Shown: piece by piece, positions 37,604 through 46,644 of the stretch | How the letters are laid out: the number at the start of each line of letters is the position of its first letter | Position numbering within the stretch: the first letter of the stretch is position 1 | DNA from: UBA9676 sp963741615 | Lineage (GTDB): Bacteria; Actinomycetota; Actinomycetes; Streptosporangiales; Streptosporangiaceae | Direction of reading: 5' to 3' | NCBI GenBank assembly: GCA_963741615.1 | Contig: CAVUIU010000018.1 | Coordinates: 62,001-126,000, forward strand | DNA length: 64,000 bases | Made by a program: the position numbers and the translations under genes | Notes under the pieces: model-generated | Told to the model about the DNA's origin: nothing | The model's database searches: none | The model's input: only the letters and a program-made list of their open reading frames with translations

Positions 37604-38937
37604 ATGGACTCGCACCAGCCGCCGCGCCGGGCCGGCCGCCGCTGGCGGGCGCCGACCGCGGGCGGCCCGGTGCGGGCGAGCCTGGTACTGCCGGGCTCGA
37701 AATCCATGACAAACCGGGCACTGGTCCTCGCCGCGCTCGCGGACGGCCCCGGCACCGTCACCCGGCCGCTGCAGGCCAGGGACACGCTGCTGATGGCGCG
37801 GGCACTGACCGCGCTGGGCGCCGCCATCGAGATGGACACCACGCCGGGGACCTGGCGGGTGACACCGGGCCAGCCGCCGGCGACGCCAGCGTCGATGTGG
37901 GCAACGCCGGCACGGTCATGCGCTTCGTGCCGCCGGTCGCGGCCCTGACCGCCGCCACGGTGGAGTTCCACGGCGACACCCGGGCCTCCCAGCGCCCGGT
38001 CGCGCCCATCCTGGCGGCCCTGCGCGAGCTCGGGGCGGCCATCGACGACGGCGGCCGCGGCGCCATCCCTTTCACCGTGCGCGGGACGGGATCGCTGGCC
38101 GGCGGCATGGTCACCCTCGACGCGTCGGCCTCCTCGCAGTTCGTTTCCGGCCTGCTGCTCGCCGCCCCCCGTTTCGACAAGGGGGTGGAGGTCCGCCACC
38201 GCGGCCGCCGGATTCCGTCGGCGCCGCACATCGCCATGACCGTGCAGATGCTGCGGAGCGCCGGGGCCGACGTGGAGACCGCGGGCGGGCGGCATGACGA
38301 ACGCGGCGGTGCGGCCCGCACCTGGCGGGTTCACCCGGGGCCGATCCGGCCCGGGGCGCTCGCCGTCGAGCCCGATGTCGTCAACGCCGCCCCCTTCCTC
38401 GCGGCCGCACTGGTCACGGGGGGCACGGTGACCATCCGCGACTGGCCGCGGCAGACCACCCAGCCGGCCGGCCACATCGTGGACCTGCTCACCCGGGCGG
38501 GCGGCCGGTGCGAGACCACGGCCGGGGGGCTGACAGTCACCGGCAGCGGCACGGTCCACGGCGTCACCGCCGATCTCGGTGACGTCCCCGAGCTGGCATC
38601 CGTGCTGGCGGCGCTGGCGGCGCTGGCGGACTCGCCGTCGCGCCTCACCGGCATCGCGCACATCCGGCAGCAGGAGACCGACCGGCTGGCCGCGCTGGCC
38701 ACCGAGATCAACGCGCTCGGCGGCGACGTCGCCGAGCTTCCCGACGGGCTGGCGATCCGGCCCCGCCCGCTGCACGGCGGGGTCTTCGCCAGCTACGACG
38801 ATCACCGGCTGGTGATGGCCGCCGCCGTGCTCGGGCTCGCGGTCCCCGGCATCGACGTGGAGAACCCGGCCACCGTGGGCAAGACCTTCCCGGAGTTCAC
38901 CAGCCTGTGGCCGGCGATGCTGGCGGGCGCGCCCTGA
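37604..38937 (+). CDS. aroA: 3-phosphoshikimate 1-carboxyvinyltransferase (EPSP synthase), frameshifted as read
   Basis: Shikimate-pathway enzyme joining shikimate-3-phosphate and PEP. The N-terminal part (37604 to about 37880) reads MDSHQPPRRAG...VLPGSKSMTNRALVLAALAD with the PGSKS.TNR substrate motif and QARDTLLMARALTALGA. The remainder, in a frame shifted by -1, reads SVDVGNAGTVMRFVPPVAAL (GNAGT motif) through ASSQFVSGLLLAAP, RQQETDRLAALATEINALGG and YDDHRLVMAAAVLGL. One missing base near 37865-37885 explains the break. Because the gene is needed for aromatic amino acids, a sequencing error is likelier than decay. It overlaps rsgA downstream. Confidence 0.88.
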
Positions 38938-39950
38938 GCAGCCGGGCCGGCCACGCCAGGCTTGACGAGGACGATGTGCGGGTGCGCCCGGGACGCGGTT
39001 CCCGGCCCCGCACCCGGCGTCGGCCCGCCCACGAGAGCGCGGTGGAGGGATTCGTGGCCGCGGTGGACCGGGGCAGGTACGGATGCCTGGTCGACGGCCG
39101 CCGGGTCACCGCCATGCAGGCGCGCGAACTGGGCCGCCGCGGGGTGGTGGTCGGCGACACGGTCGCCCTGGCCGGTGACGTCTCCGGCGCTCCCGGCACG
39201 CTGGCCCGGGTGGTCCGGGTGGCGCCGAGAAGCACCGTGCTGCGGCGCTCCGCCGACGACTCTGACCCGGTGGAGCGGGTCATCGTCGCCAACGCCAGCC
39301 AGCTGATCATCGTCAGCGCGCTCGCGGACCCGCCGCCCAGGGCCAGGCTCATCGACCGGTTCCTGGTCGCCGCCTACGATGCCGGGCTGGCCCCGCTGCT
39401 GTGCCTCACCAAGGCCGACCTGGCCCCGCCCGATGAGCTGCTGGCCGCCTACGGCCCGCTGGGCGTCGCGTACGTGGTGGTCGGGCAGCCGCTGACCAGC
39501 CAGGTGCTCGCGCCGCTGCGTGAGTATACCGCCGACCGGATCAGCGTGCTGGTCGGTCATTCGGGAGTGGGCAAATCCACGCTGGTCAACGCCTTGATAC
39601 CGGACGCGGACCGGGTGGTGGGCGAGGTCAGCCCGGTGACCGGCCGCGGGCGTCACACCTCGTCCTCCGTGGTGGCGCTGCCGCTGCCCGGTGGCGGGTG
39701 GATCATCGACACGCCCGGCCTGCGCAGCTTCGGGCTGGGGCATGTGACGCCGGACCGGGTGGTGCGCGCCTTCGCCGACCTGGCTGGCGGTGTTGCCGCG
39801 TGCCCGCCCGGCTGCACCCACCTGGAGCCCGACTGTGCCCTGGACGACTGGGTGCGGGACCAGGGCAGTGACCCGCGCCTGGTGGCCCGCCTGGACTCCA
39901 TGCGCCGCCTGCTGCGCAGCCGCGAGGGCAGCGAGCCAGTGGCGCAGTAG
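38907..39950 (+). CDS. rsgA: Ribosome small subunit-dependent GTPase A
   Basis: 347-residue circularly permuted GTPase for 30S maturation. OB-fold first (AVDRGRYGCLVDGRRVTAMQ, ARELGRRGVVVGDTVALAGD), then the GTPase motifs in permuted order: LTKAD (G4), GHSGVGKSTLVNALIP (G1), DTPGLRSFGL (G3), then a C-terminal zinc finger CPPGCTHLEPDCALDDWV. ATG 38907 overlaps the aroA end by 31 bp and has no better alternative before DEDDVRVRPGRG. The aroA-rsgA-hisN order is usual in actinobacteria. Confidence 0.93.
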   Translation: MAGDAGGRALSSRAGHARLDEDDVRVRPGRGSRPRTRRRPAHESAVEGFVAAVDRGRYGCLVDGRRVTAMQARELGRRGVVVGDTVALAGDVSGAPGTLARVVRVAPRSTVLRRSADDSDPVERVIVANASQLIIVSALADPPPRARLIDRFLVAAYDAGLAPLLCLTKADLAPPDELLAAYGPLGVAYVVVGQPLTSQVLAPLREYTADRISVLVGHSGVGKSTLVNALIPDADRVVGEVSPVTGRGRHTSSSVVALPLPGGGWIIDTPGLRSFGLGHVTPDRVVRAFADLAGGVAACPPGCTHLEPDCALDDWVRDQGSDPRLVARLDSMRRLLRSREGSEPVAQ

Positions 39951-40040
39951 GCCACCGCGGCCGCCCCCCGGTGGGCCTGCGGGGTGTTTCCTGCCAGGCC
40001 GCGTCGCCGTCGGGGGCCGGGAAGCGATACCGTTCGCGCC

Positions 40041-40844
40041 ATGGCGGGCTATGACGACGACCTGCGTTTCGCCCACGTCCTCGCCGACGCGGCAGACGAC
40101 ATCACCAGTCGGCGGTTCCGCGCGCTCGACCTGCGGGTGCAGGCCAAGCCCGACCTGACGCCGGTGACCGACGCCGACCATGCCGCCGAGGAATCGCTGC
40201 GAAACGTGCTGCGCCGGGCGCGGCCGCGTGACGCCGTGCTTGGCGAGGAGTTCGGCCGGGTCGGCGGCGGCCCGCGCTGCTGGGTCATCGACCCGATCGA
40301 TGCGACCAAGAATTACGTCCGCGGGGTCCCGGTCTGGGCCACCCTGATCGGGCTGATGGACGGCGATGAGGTCATGGTGGGCGTGGTCTCCGCGCCCGCG
40401 CTCGGCCGGCGCTGGTGGGCGGCACGCGATGGCGGCGCTTGGACCGGCCGGAGCCTCATGAAGGCCAGCCGCTGCCGCGTCTCGTCGGTCGCCAAACTGG
40501 GGGACGCGTCGTTCTCGTACTCCAGCCTGTCCGACTGGGAGGAGCAGGGAAGGCTCCCCGGGTTCCTGGATCTCACCCGGCGGGTCTGGCGCAGCCGGGC
40601 CTACGGCGATTTCTGGTCGCACATGATGGTCGCCGAGGGGGCGGTGGAGGTGTCCGCGGAGCCGGTGGTATCGCTGTGGGACCTCGCGGCGCTGCAGGTG
40701 ATCGTGGAGGAGGCGGGTGGCATGTTCACCGACCTGTCCGGCCGGCCGACCCCGGACGGCGGCAGCGCGGTGGCCACCAACGGGCTGCTGCACGCCGAGG
40801 TCCTCGACCTGCTGGCCCCGGCCAGGGGCACCCCCGGCAAGTAA
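40041..40844 (+). CDS. hisN: Histidinol-phosphatase, inositol-monophosphatase family
   Basis: 267-residue Mg-dependent phosphatase removing phosphate from L-histidinol phosphate. Metal-binding motifs: DADHAAEESLR, GEEFG, WVIDPIDATKNYVRGVPVWA (D-P-x-D-x-T) and VVSLWDLAALQVIVEEAGG (W-D). SRAYGDFWSHMMVAEGAVEV is the HisN-type specificity region. ATG 40041 starts MAGYDDDLRFAHVLAD. It lies in the aroA-rsgA-hisN run, 90 bp after rsgA. Confidence 0.92.
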   Translation: MAGYDDDLRFAHVLADAADDITSRRFRALDLRVQAKPDLTPVTDADHAAEESLRNVLRRARPRDAVLGEEFGRVGGGPRCWVIDPIDATKNYVRGVPVWATLIGLMDGDEVMVGVVSAPALGRRWWAARDGGAWTGRSLMKASRCRVSSVAKLGDASFSYSSLSDWEEQGRLPGFLDLTRRVWRSRAYGDFWSHMMVAEGAVEVSAEPVVSLWDLAALQVIVEEAGGMFTDLSGRPTPDGGSAVATNGLLHAEVLDLLAPARGTPGK

Positions 40845-40998
40845 GTACCGCAGTACCCGACAGGGCCTTGCTCTGGGGGCCGGCATCCCTGATGCTGGGT
40901 ATAGGTCACAAAGGCACAAGCGTTTGCCGCCAGGAGCGCCCTGCGACGCACGCACGTCGTGGCTGGTTGCCCGACCAACGGTTCGGGAGTGATGCCCC

Positions 40999-41412
40999 AT
41001 GAAGGTCCGGGATGGCATGACCACGCTGGTCCTGACGATCGGGCCCGCTCACACGCTGCGCGAGGCCGCCCGCCTGATGTCGTCCCGCCGGGTGGGCGCC
41101 GCGGTGGTCATCGATCCCGAGCACTCCGGCGTGGGCATCCTGACCGAGCGCGACATCCTGGACTCCCTCGCCGCCGGCCAGGATCCCGACACCGAGCTCG
41201 CCGCCGCACACCGGACGCTCGATGTCGTGTACGCGGCCCCCGATTGGACGCTGCAGCAAGCCGCGTCGACGATGGTCCGGGCGGGATTCCGTCACCTCGT
41301 GGTCGTCGAGGGCAATGAGGTGACCGGGTTGCTGTCCATGCGCGACATCGTGCGCTGCTGGGCCGCGGCCGGGGCCCCGGAGCATGGCGAGCGCACCGCG
41401 GCCAGGACCTGA
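40999..41412 (+). CDS. Protein with two CBS domains
   Basis: 137 residues composed of a Bateman pair: MTTLVLTIGPAHTLREAARL to GILTERDILDSLAAG, and APDWTLQQAASTMVRAGFRH to GLLSMRDIVRCWA. Such free-standing CBS pairs bind adenosyl ligands and act as energy or redox sensors. No partner domain is fused. The short 75-bp spacing to the following SDR gene could mean co-transcription. Confidence 0.9.
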   Translation: MKVRDGMTTLVLTIGPAHTLREAARLMSSRRVGAAVVIDPEHSGVGILTERDILDSLAAGQDPDTELAAAHRTLDVVYAAPDWTLQQAASTMVRAGFRHLVVVEGNEVTGLLSMRDIVRCWAAAGAPEHGERTAART

Positions 41413-41487
41413 CCGCCTGACCGGCCCGGATTCTGCACCGGGCCGTCGCCTTGCGGTGCTGCCGCTGGTGCGCGAGAGTGAGGCGCC

Positions 41488-42288
41488 ATGCGGCTCACTG
41501 GCGCGGTCGCGCTCGTCACCGGGGGGTCCTCGGGTATCGGCGCGGCGACAGCGCTCGCGCTCGCCGCGGCGGGGGCCCGGCTGCTGATCGCGGGCCGCGA
41601 CCCGGCGCGACTGCGGGCCATCGCCGGCCAGACCGGCGGCATCGCCCTGGCTTGCGATCTCGCCGCACCCGAGGGGCCCGCCAGCCTCGCCGCCGCTGCC
41701 CAGCGCGCGCTGGCCACGCTGCCCCCGGCGCCCGGCGCCCGTGACGCCACGGCCGGGATCGACATCCTGGTCAACAACGCGGGACTGGGCTGGGCCGGCC
41801 CGATCGGGGAGATCACCGCGGAGAAGCTCGCCGAGCTCGTGGCCGTCAACCTGACCGCGCCGATGCAGCTGACCAGGCTGCTGACGCCCGGCATGATCGC
41901 GCGGGACCGGGGCCGGGTGGTCTTCGTCTCCTCCATCGCCGCGGCCACCTCCGTGCGCGGTGAGGCGGTGTACTCGGCCACCAAGGCGGGCCTGGCCACG
42001 TTCGCCGAGAGCCTGGCCTACGAGCTGGACGGCCACGACGTCCGGGTTTCGGTGATCGTCCCGGCTGTGATCGACACCCCGTTCTTCGACCGGCGCGGAC
42101 ACCCCTACGGCCGGAAAAGACCCGGCCCCCAGCCCCCGGAACGGGTTGCCCGGGTGATCGTCTCCTGCCTGGAACATGACCGCGACGTGGCCTACGTACC
42201 GCGGTGGACCCGGCTGCCGGCCTGGCTGCACGGCGCGGCGCCGGGGACGTTCCGCGCTCTCGCCACCCGGTTCGGCGACCCCGGCTAG
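41488..42288 (+). CDS. SDR family oxidoreductase
   Basis: 266-residue NAD(P)-dependent short-chain dehydrogenase. The cofactor loop is TGGSSGIGAATALALAAAGA, with NNAGLGW after it; the catalytic set is Ser in VFVSSIAAATSVRG and YSATKAG (Y-x3-K). RDPARL after the second strand suggests NADP preference. A C-terminal segment (WLHGAAPGTFRALATRFGDP) is typical of DltE-like membrane-peripheral SDRs. Substrate unknown. Confidence 0.9.
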   Translation: MRLTGAVALVTGGSSGIGAATALALAAAGARLLIAGRDPARLRAIAGQTGGIALACDLAAPEGPASLAAAAQRALATLPPAPGARDATAGIDILVNNAGLGWAGPIGEITAEKLAELVAVNLTAPMQLTRLLTPGMIARDRGRVVFVSSIAAATSVRGEAVYSATKAGLATFAESLAYELDGHDVRVSVIVPAVIDTPFFDRRGHPYGRKRPGPQPPERVARVIVSCLEHDRDVAYVPRWTRLPAWLHGAAPGTFRALATRFGDPG

Positions 42289-42589
42289 CCAGACCTGGCC
42301 TGGCCGCGCCCCGCCTGGCCGCCCTGCCCGCGCCCCGGCTGGCCGCGCTGGCTGCTGCTAGCCCTTCGTGGGCCAGTTGTTCCATGCCGCTACCTCCGAA
42401 AGGCCCGCCGTGGGCCGGACCCGCCCGCGCGATGCGCTCAGCTTGGTCATTGGCGGCAAGCGGGCAGCTCGGCTGAAGATTCCGCCGGTGTGAGCCGTCA
42501 TGTCCGCGTCCTTGGTCCATCATGGTGGTGCCGATGACGCCCACGGCCACGATTGTCGCTCGGTCACCGCGACCGGCGGCGGGTTGGAG

Positions 42590-43423
42590 ATGAAGGTGAC
42601 CGCTGCGACCGCTGGCACCGGCGGGCATGACGCCACGGCCCCATCCGGCTGGCGGGGACGGCGGCACTGGCTCGCGGTGATCGGCCTGGTCCTGGTGCTC
42701 GTGAGCCTGCTGCCCCCGCTGGACATGCTTGCCCTGCGCTACGTGTTCGCTGAGTCGATCCAGTTCTGCGTGCTCGCGATGGCCGGCCCGGCGCTGATCG
42801 TGCTGGGCGCGCCGTGGCGGTTCCTGCGCCTGTCCAGCCCGGACCAGCCGGGGGGTGGGCCAGGCCGGCTGGCGGCCGCGCGCCGGGCCAGGCAGTCGTT
42901 CCTGCGGTCCGCGGGCTTCTTGCTCGCGTTCATAGGTGTGTGCCTCGCCTGGCGGGTGCCTGCGGTGATGGACACGCTGGCCAGGCAGCCCGCCCTGGTG
43001 GTGCTCCAGGCCGTGACGCTGCTCCCGGCCGGCATCGCGCTGTGGCTCGAATTGGTGGAGTCGCCGCCGCTGGCGCCCCGGCTCCCGCGCCCCCAGCGTG
43101 CCGCGATCGCGGCGCTGGCGATGTGGTCGACCTGGGCGGTCGCTTACGTGCTCGGGTTCTCCACGCACGGCGTGTTCCACGCCTACGACCCAGCGGGGAG
43201 CGGGCTGAGCGCCGTCGCCGACCAGGAGATCACGGTGGGACTGGTCTGGGCGGTGGCGGGTTTCTGCTTCGTTCCGGTGGTCATCGTCAGCATGCTCGGC
43301 TGGCTGAAAGACGGCGAGGACCCGGACGAGGAGTTCCAGCGTGTCTTCCGGGATGAGAACCAGCGGGCCACGGTGCGGGGCTGGGGCGGGCCCCAGCGCC
43401 GGCGGCCCCCCTCCTCCGCCTGA
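42590..43423 (+). CDS. Cytochrome c oxidase assembly protein, CtaG/caa3-type
   Basis: 277-residue membrane protein with about six or seven helices. MLALRYVFAESIQFCVLAMA and GPALIVLGAPWRFLRL, then YVLGFSTHGVFHAYDP and ITVGLVWAVAGFCFVPVVIV, resemble CtaG_Caa3 proteins, including His/Met positions suited to copper handling. The exact start is unsure: ATG 42590 and GTG 42596 are both possible, with GGAG before the GTG, and the frame is open to 42500. The C-terminus is charged and cytosolic. Confidence 0.75.
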   Translation: MKVTAATAGTGGHDATAPSGWRGRRHWLAVIGLVLVLVSLLPPLDMLALRYVFAESIQFCVLAMAGPALIVLGAPWRFLRLSSPDQPGGGPGRLAAARRARQSFLRSAGFLLAFIGVCLAWRVPAVMDTLARQPALVVLQAVTLLPAGIALWLELVESPPLAPRLPRPQRAAIAALAMWSTWAVAYVLGFSTHGVFHAYDPAGSGLSAVADQEITVGLVWAVAGFCFVPVVIVSMLGWLKDGEDPDEEFQRVFRDENQRATVRGWGGPQRRRPPSSA

Positions 43424-43560
43424 CAGCCTTCCTGCCAGCCGCCGCCGGTGCCTGCGCGGATGACCCTCACCCTTCGGGGCCCTTTCCCGCAGACTCGGGT
43501 AGCTGGATACCCCGCTCGAGTCCATGCCAGGTCCGGCGCGGCGCCTTGCCCAGGAAAATG

Positions 43561-43588
43561 GATATCAGTACGATGGATGTACGATATC
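43561..43588. promoter_or_regulatory. Imperfect palindrome, candidate PadR-like operator
   Basis: GATATC-A-GTAC-GATGGAT-GTAC-GATATC is a 28-bp near-palindrome. It shares the GATATC core with the dyad at 11963-11986. It lies 28 bp before an orphan gene start (43616) cut short by an insertion sequence. Confidence 0.5.
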
Positions 43589-43615
43589 AATTATGTCAGG
43601 TGGAGGAGACGCCAG

Positions 43616-43675
43616 ATGGTTACCCAGACTGAGGCCGCAGCAAGCCCGGGCCTGCCTAGGAGCGCACTGAATAAA
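43616..43675 (+). pseudogene. 5' fragment of a gene cut by the IS1182-family insertion
   Basis: ATG 43616 has the strong ribosome site GGTGGAGGAGACGCC and a regulatory palindrome upstream, so it is a real gene start. The native peptide is MVTQTEAAASPGLPRSALN; then the insertion sequence begins and the frame stops at 43726. The remainder of the gene is not recognisable directly behind the element unless it is the SPFH gene at 45472, whose N-terminus also has a SPGL word before its first membrane helix. Confidence 0.5.
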
Positions 43676-45319
43676 GGATGCTGCAACAGCGCGCCTGCCG
43701 GCACTGTGTTCGATCATCTGGGATGATCTTTGCATGCAGGGCAGAGAGCGTGCGGATCGGCAGTTGCTGGATGCTGGGGCGCTGGTCGGGCACCTGGTCC
43801 CGGCGGGGAGCATGTTCGCGTTCTTGGCCGCGCACCGCGGTGAGCTGTTCGGTGATGAGGATTTCGCGGACTTGTTCCCGTCGGGGAAGGGACGCCCGTC
43901 GGTTCCGGCGAGCGTGATCGCGTCAGTCATGGTCTTGCAGGTGCTGCACGATTACTCCGATTCTGAGGCCGCTGAGGCCGCCCGCTGTGACCTGCGGTGG
44001 AAGGCGGCGTGCGGGTTCCCGCTGGATCATGCGGGCTTTGATCCCTCGACGCTGGTGTACTGGCGGCGGCGCCTGGCCAAGTCGCAGCGCCCGCACCGGA
44101 TCAACGACGCGGTCCGGCGGGTGATCGGGGAAACCGCGGTCTTGACGGGCCGCCGTCGGCGCGCGGTGGATTCGACGATCCTGGCGGATGCGGTGGCCAC
44201 CCAGGACACCATCACCCAGCTGGTCAGCGCCATCCGCCGGTGCGGCAGGGTGGTGCCGGGAGCGCCGGAGCTGATCGCCTCGGTGTGCACTGGCCACGAT
44301 TACAGCCAGCCCGGTAAGCCGCGGATTGACTGGGACGACCCGGCTGCGAAGGACGCGCTGGTGTCCGCCCTGGTGAACGACGCGAACATGCTGGTCGTGG
44401 CTCTGACAGACCAGGAGCTGGATGAGCAGGCCGCCTCGGCGGTCGCGCTGCTGGCCCTGGTCGCCGGGCAGGACGTCGAGCCCGCCGGGGGCAGCGACGG
44501 GACCGATGGGCGGTGGCGGATCGCCCGCAAGGTCGCCGAAGACCGTGTCATCTCGGTCAATGACCCTGAGGCACGGCACACGCGCAAGTCACCCGAGGCC
44601 AGGCGGGACGGCTACCGGGCACACGTGTCGGCTGAGCCCGCTACCGGCCTGATCACCGATGAGCAGCTGACCAGGGCAGCCGGGCCAGAGAACAGCGACG
44701 CGGCGGTCGCCGCGCAGATGATCGCCAGGGAAGTGGCGCCGGCGGAGGTCTACGGCGATTCCGCCTACGGTACCGGCGGCCTGCGGGCCGCTCTCACCGG
44801 AGCCGGGCACCAGCTGGTCATCAAGCCCGGGCCGCTCAAGCCGGCTGTTGAAGGCGGGTTCACCACCGGCGACTTCACCGTCGATGAGAACGCCGGCACC
44901 GTGACCTGCCCAGCCGCCGTCACCCGCCCCATCACCGCCCGGCGCGCGGTCATCTTCGGCGCCGCCTGCCGCACCTGCCCGCTGCGCGAGCGGTGCACGA
45001 CCGCCCAAAACGGCCGCACCCTTCACCTGCACCAGCACGACGCGCTGCTGCGCAGTGCCCGGGCGGACTGGGCCACTCAGCCAGCCCTGCGCGAGAACTA
45101 CCGCAAGCACCGCCCCAACGTCGAGCGCGTCATCTCCCAGATCGCCAGCCGCGGCGGGCGGCGCCTCAAGCTCCGCTACCTCGGCGCGGCCAGGAACAAC
45201 GCCTGGCTCAAGCACCGGACCGCAGCCCTCAACCTGCGCAATCTCATCAACCGGGGCCTGACCCGCGAGCACGGCACCTGGGTGCTGGCCTGACCCCCTC
45301 AAACCATGGGCCAGCATCC
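43676..45319 (+). mobile_element. IS1182-family insertion sequence (ends approximate)
   Basis: About 1.64 kb. It contains one transposase gene, and short terminal repeats GGATGCTG (43676-43683) and CAGCATCC (45312-45319) can be seen. The repeats do not extend clearly and no target duplication is obvious, so the ends are uncertain by some tens of bases. Confidence 0.7.
43734..45293 (+). CDS. IS1182 family transposase
   Basis: 519-residue DDE transposase. The N-terminal DUF772-type domain reads MFAFLAAHRGELFGDEDFAD, LFPSGKGRPSVPASVIASVM, SEAAEAARCDLRWKAACGFP and LVYWRRRLAKSQRPHRI. The catalytic part has RRAVDSTILADAVA (first D), PAEVYGDSAYGTGGLRAAL (second D) and the Glu in NVERVISQIASRGGRRLKLR. 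A CRTCPLRERC zinc-like knuckle is present. The reading frame is intact, so the element may still be active. Confidence 0.93.
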   Translation: MQGRERADRQLLDAGALVGHLVPAGSMFAFLAAHRGELFGDEDFADLFPSGKGRPSVPASVIASVMVLQVLHDYSDSEAAEAARCDLRWKAACGFPLDHAGFDPSTLVYWRRRLAKSQRPHRINDAVRRVIGETAVLTGRRRRAVDSTILADAVATQDTITQLVSAIRRCGRVVPGAPELIASVCTGHDYSQPGKPRIDWDDPAAKDALVSALVNDANMLVVALTDQELDEQAASAVALLALVAGQDVEPAGGSDGTDGRWRIARKVAEDRVISVNDPEARHTRKSPEARRDGYRAHVSAEPATGLITDEQLTRAAGPENSDAAVAAQMIAREVAPAEVYGDSAYGTGGLRAALTGAGHQLVIKPGPLKPAVEGGFTTGDFTVDENAGTVTCPAAVTRPITARRAVIFGAACRTCPLRERCTTAQNGRTLHLHQHDALLRSARADWATQPALRENYRKHRPNVERVISQIASRGGRRLKLRYLGAARNNAWLKHRTAALNLRNLINRGLTREHGTWVLA

Positions 45320-45471
45320 GCTTGCGGCCACCTCACACCTCCGCCAAGCTGGCATCAGCAGGGGAAGCGACCACATGCCGGCCCGGAAGGGCCCGGGCTT
45401 ACTGCCGCACAGACGGCCTTGTCGGCGCTCTTCCCGCCCCCAATCACCTTTGTTAGGCTCCTAGCGGACGG

Positions 45472-46347
45472 GTGACTGAGCGGGTGGCCCGAAACTCGCC
45501 CGGCCTGCGCATGCTGGTCGCGGGCATTGCGCTGCTGCTGGCCGGGGTGGCGCTTGCGGTGGTGGCGAGTCGGCAGAGTCACGGCGTCGCGGTGGTGCTG
45601 GTCGTGCTGTGCGTCTTGATTTTTCTCGCCGGCGCCCTCGCGTTGGGGGGCCTGACCCCGGTCGTCCCCGGGCAGGCACGCGTCGTCCAGCTGTTCGGCC
45701 GCTACCGGGGCACCATCCGCGACTCCGGCTTGCAGTGGGTGAACCCGTTCACCCGGCGCATCGCGGTGTCCACCAGGATCCGCAACCAGGAATCAGCGCA
45801 GGCCAAAGTCAACGATGCCGACGGCAACCCGATCGAGATCGCCGCCGTGGTCGTCTGGCAGGTGGCCGACACCGCCAGCGCTATCTACTCCGTCGACGAC
45901 TACACGCAGTTCGTCACCATTCAGACCGAGACCGCTGTCCGGCACATCGCCTCCGGCTACCCCTACACCAGCCGCCGCGAAGGCGAGCTGTCGCTGCGCG
46001 ACAACGCCGAGGAGATCACCGGCGAGCTTTCCACCGAGATCGCGGCGCGGGTCGCACCGGCCGGGGTGCGTATCATCGAGTCGCGGCTGACCCGGCTGTC
46101 GTATGCCCCGGAAATCGCCCAGGCCATGCTGCGCCAGCAGCAGGCCAACGCGGTGGTCGGCGCCCGGCAGCGGATCGTGGAAGGCGCGGTCGGCATGGTC
46201 CAGCTGGCCCTGCAGCGGCTCCAGGACGAGGACGTCGTCGAGCTGGACGAGGAGCGCAAGGCCACCATGGTCTCCAACCTGCTCGTGGTCTTGTGCAGTG
46301 AGCAGGCCACCCAGCCAGTCGTCAACACCGGCACCCTCTACCAGTGA
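45472..46347 (+). CDS. SPFH/band-7 domain membrane protein (slipin-like)
   Basis: 291-residue protein with two N-terminal membrane spans (MLVAGIALLLAGVALAVVAS and VVLVVLCVLIFLAGALALGG) followed by the SPFH domain: VPGQARVVQLFGRYRGTIRD, GLQWVNPFTRRIAVSTRIRN, DADGNPIEIAAVVVWQVADT, then a coiled region with AQAMLRQQQANAVVGARQRI. Such proteins form ring or raft-like membrane scaffolds. GTG 45472. A ribbon-helix-helix gene follows after 34 bp, a pair I recall in many actinobacteria. The IS1182 element sits just upstream and may have replaced the native promoter. Confidence 0.85.
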   Translation: MTERVARNSPGLRMLVAGIALLLAGVALAVVASRQSHGVAVVLVVLCVLIFLAGALALGGLTPVVPGQARVVQLFGRYRGTIRDSGLQWVNPFTRRIAVSTRIRNQESAQAKVNDADGNPIEIAAVVVWQVADTASAIYSVDDYTQFVTIQTETAVRHIASGYPYTSRREGELSLRDNAEEITGELSTEIAARVAPAGVRIIESRLTRLSYAPEIAQAMLRQQQANAVVGARQRIVEGAVGMVQLALQRLQDEDVVELDEERKATMVSNLLVVLCSEQATQPVVNTGTLYQ

Positions 46348-46381
46348 CGGCTCTGCCCGTGACTACCGGCACGGAACCGCG

Positions 46382-46624
46382 GTGAGCGAGCGCAAGAGCG
46401 TCCTGCTGCGGCTGGACCCCGCCGTCCACGACGCCCTGGCCAGATGGGCTAGCGACGAGCTGCGCAGCACCAACGCCCAGATCGAGTTCCTGCTCCGCCG
46501 CGCGCTCGCCGACGCCGGGCGGCTGCCCGGCCGCGCCGGGCCGATGCGCCCCCGCGGACGGCCACCCGCCGCCAGCCGGCCCGGAACCAGCCCGCCACCA
46601 CCCGGCGACAACCAGCCCGGGTGA
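46382..46624 (+). CDS. Small Arc/ribbon-helix-helix-like protein
   Basis: 80 residues. The first 45 or so (KSVLLRLDPAVHDALARWAS, DELRSTNAQIEFLLRRALAD) form a ribbon-helix-helix fold like antitoxins, with a Lys/Arg beta strand and two helices; the tail is Pro/Arg-rich. It is linked to the SPFH gene (34-bp gap), and no toxin gene is present, so a toxin-antitoxin role is not supported. GTG 46382 is the start matching the RHH strand. Confidence 0.75.
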   Translation: MSERKSVLLRLDPAVHDALARWASDELRSTNAQIEFLLRRALADAGRLPGRAGPMRPRGRPPAASRPGTSPPPPGDNQPG

Positions 46625-46625
46625 C

Positions 46626-46644
46626 GCCCCGGCCCGGAAGGGGC
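46626..46644 (+). terminator. Hairpin after the SPFH-RHH pair
   Basis: GCCCC (46626-46630) pairs with GGGGC (46640-46644) around a 9-nt loop directly after the stop at 46624. Confidence 0.4.

Noticed and set aside
38802..41024. 740-codon open frame on the minus strand
   Set aside because: Opposes rsgA and hisN, both with complete catalytic motifs; His/Gln/Arg-rich composition is typical of a shadow frame.
41846..43525. 559-codon open frame on the minus strand
   Set aside because: Opposes the SDR and CtaG-type genes; low-complexity and without recognisable domain.
46382..46624. Toxin-antitoxin module
   Set aside because: Only an RHH protein is present; the neighbour is an SPFH protein and no toxin gene adjoins.
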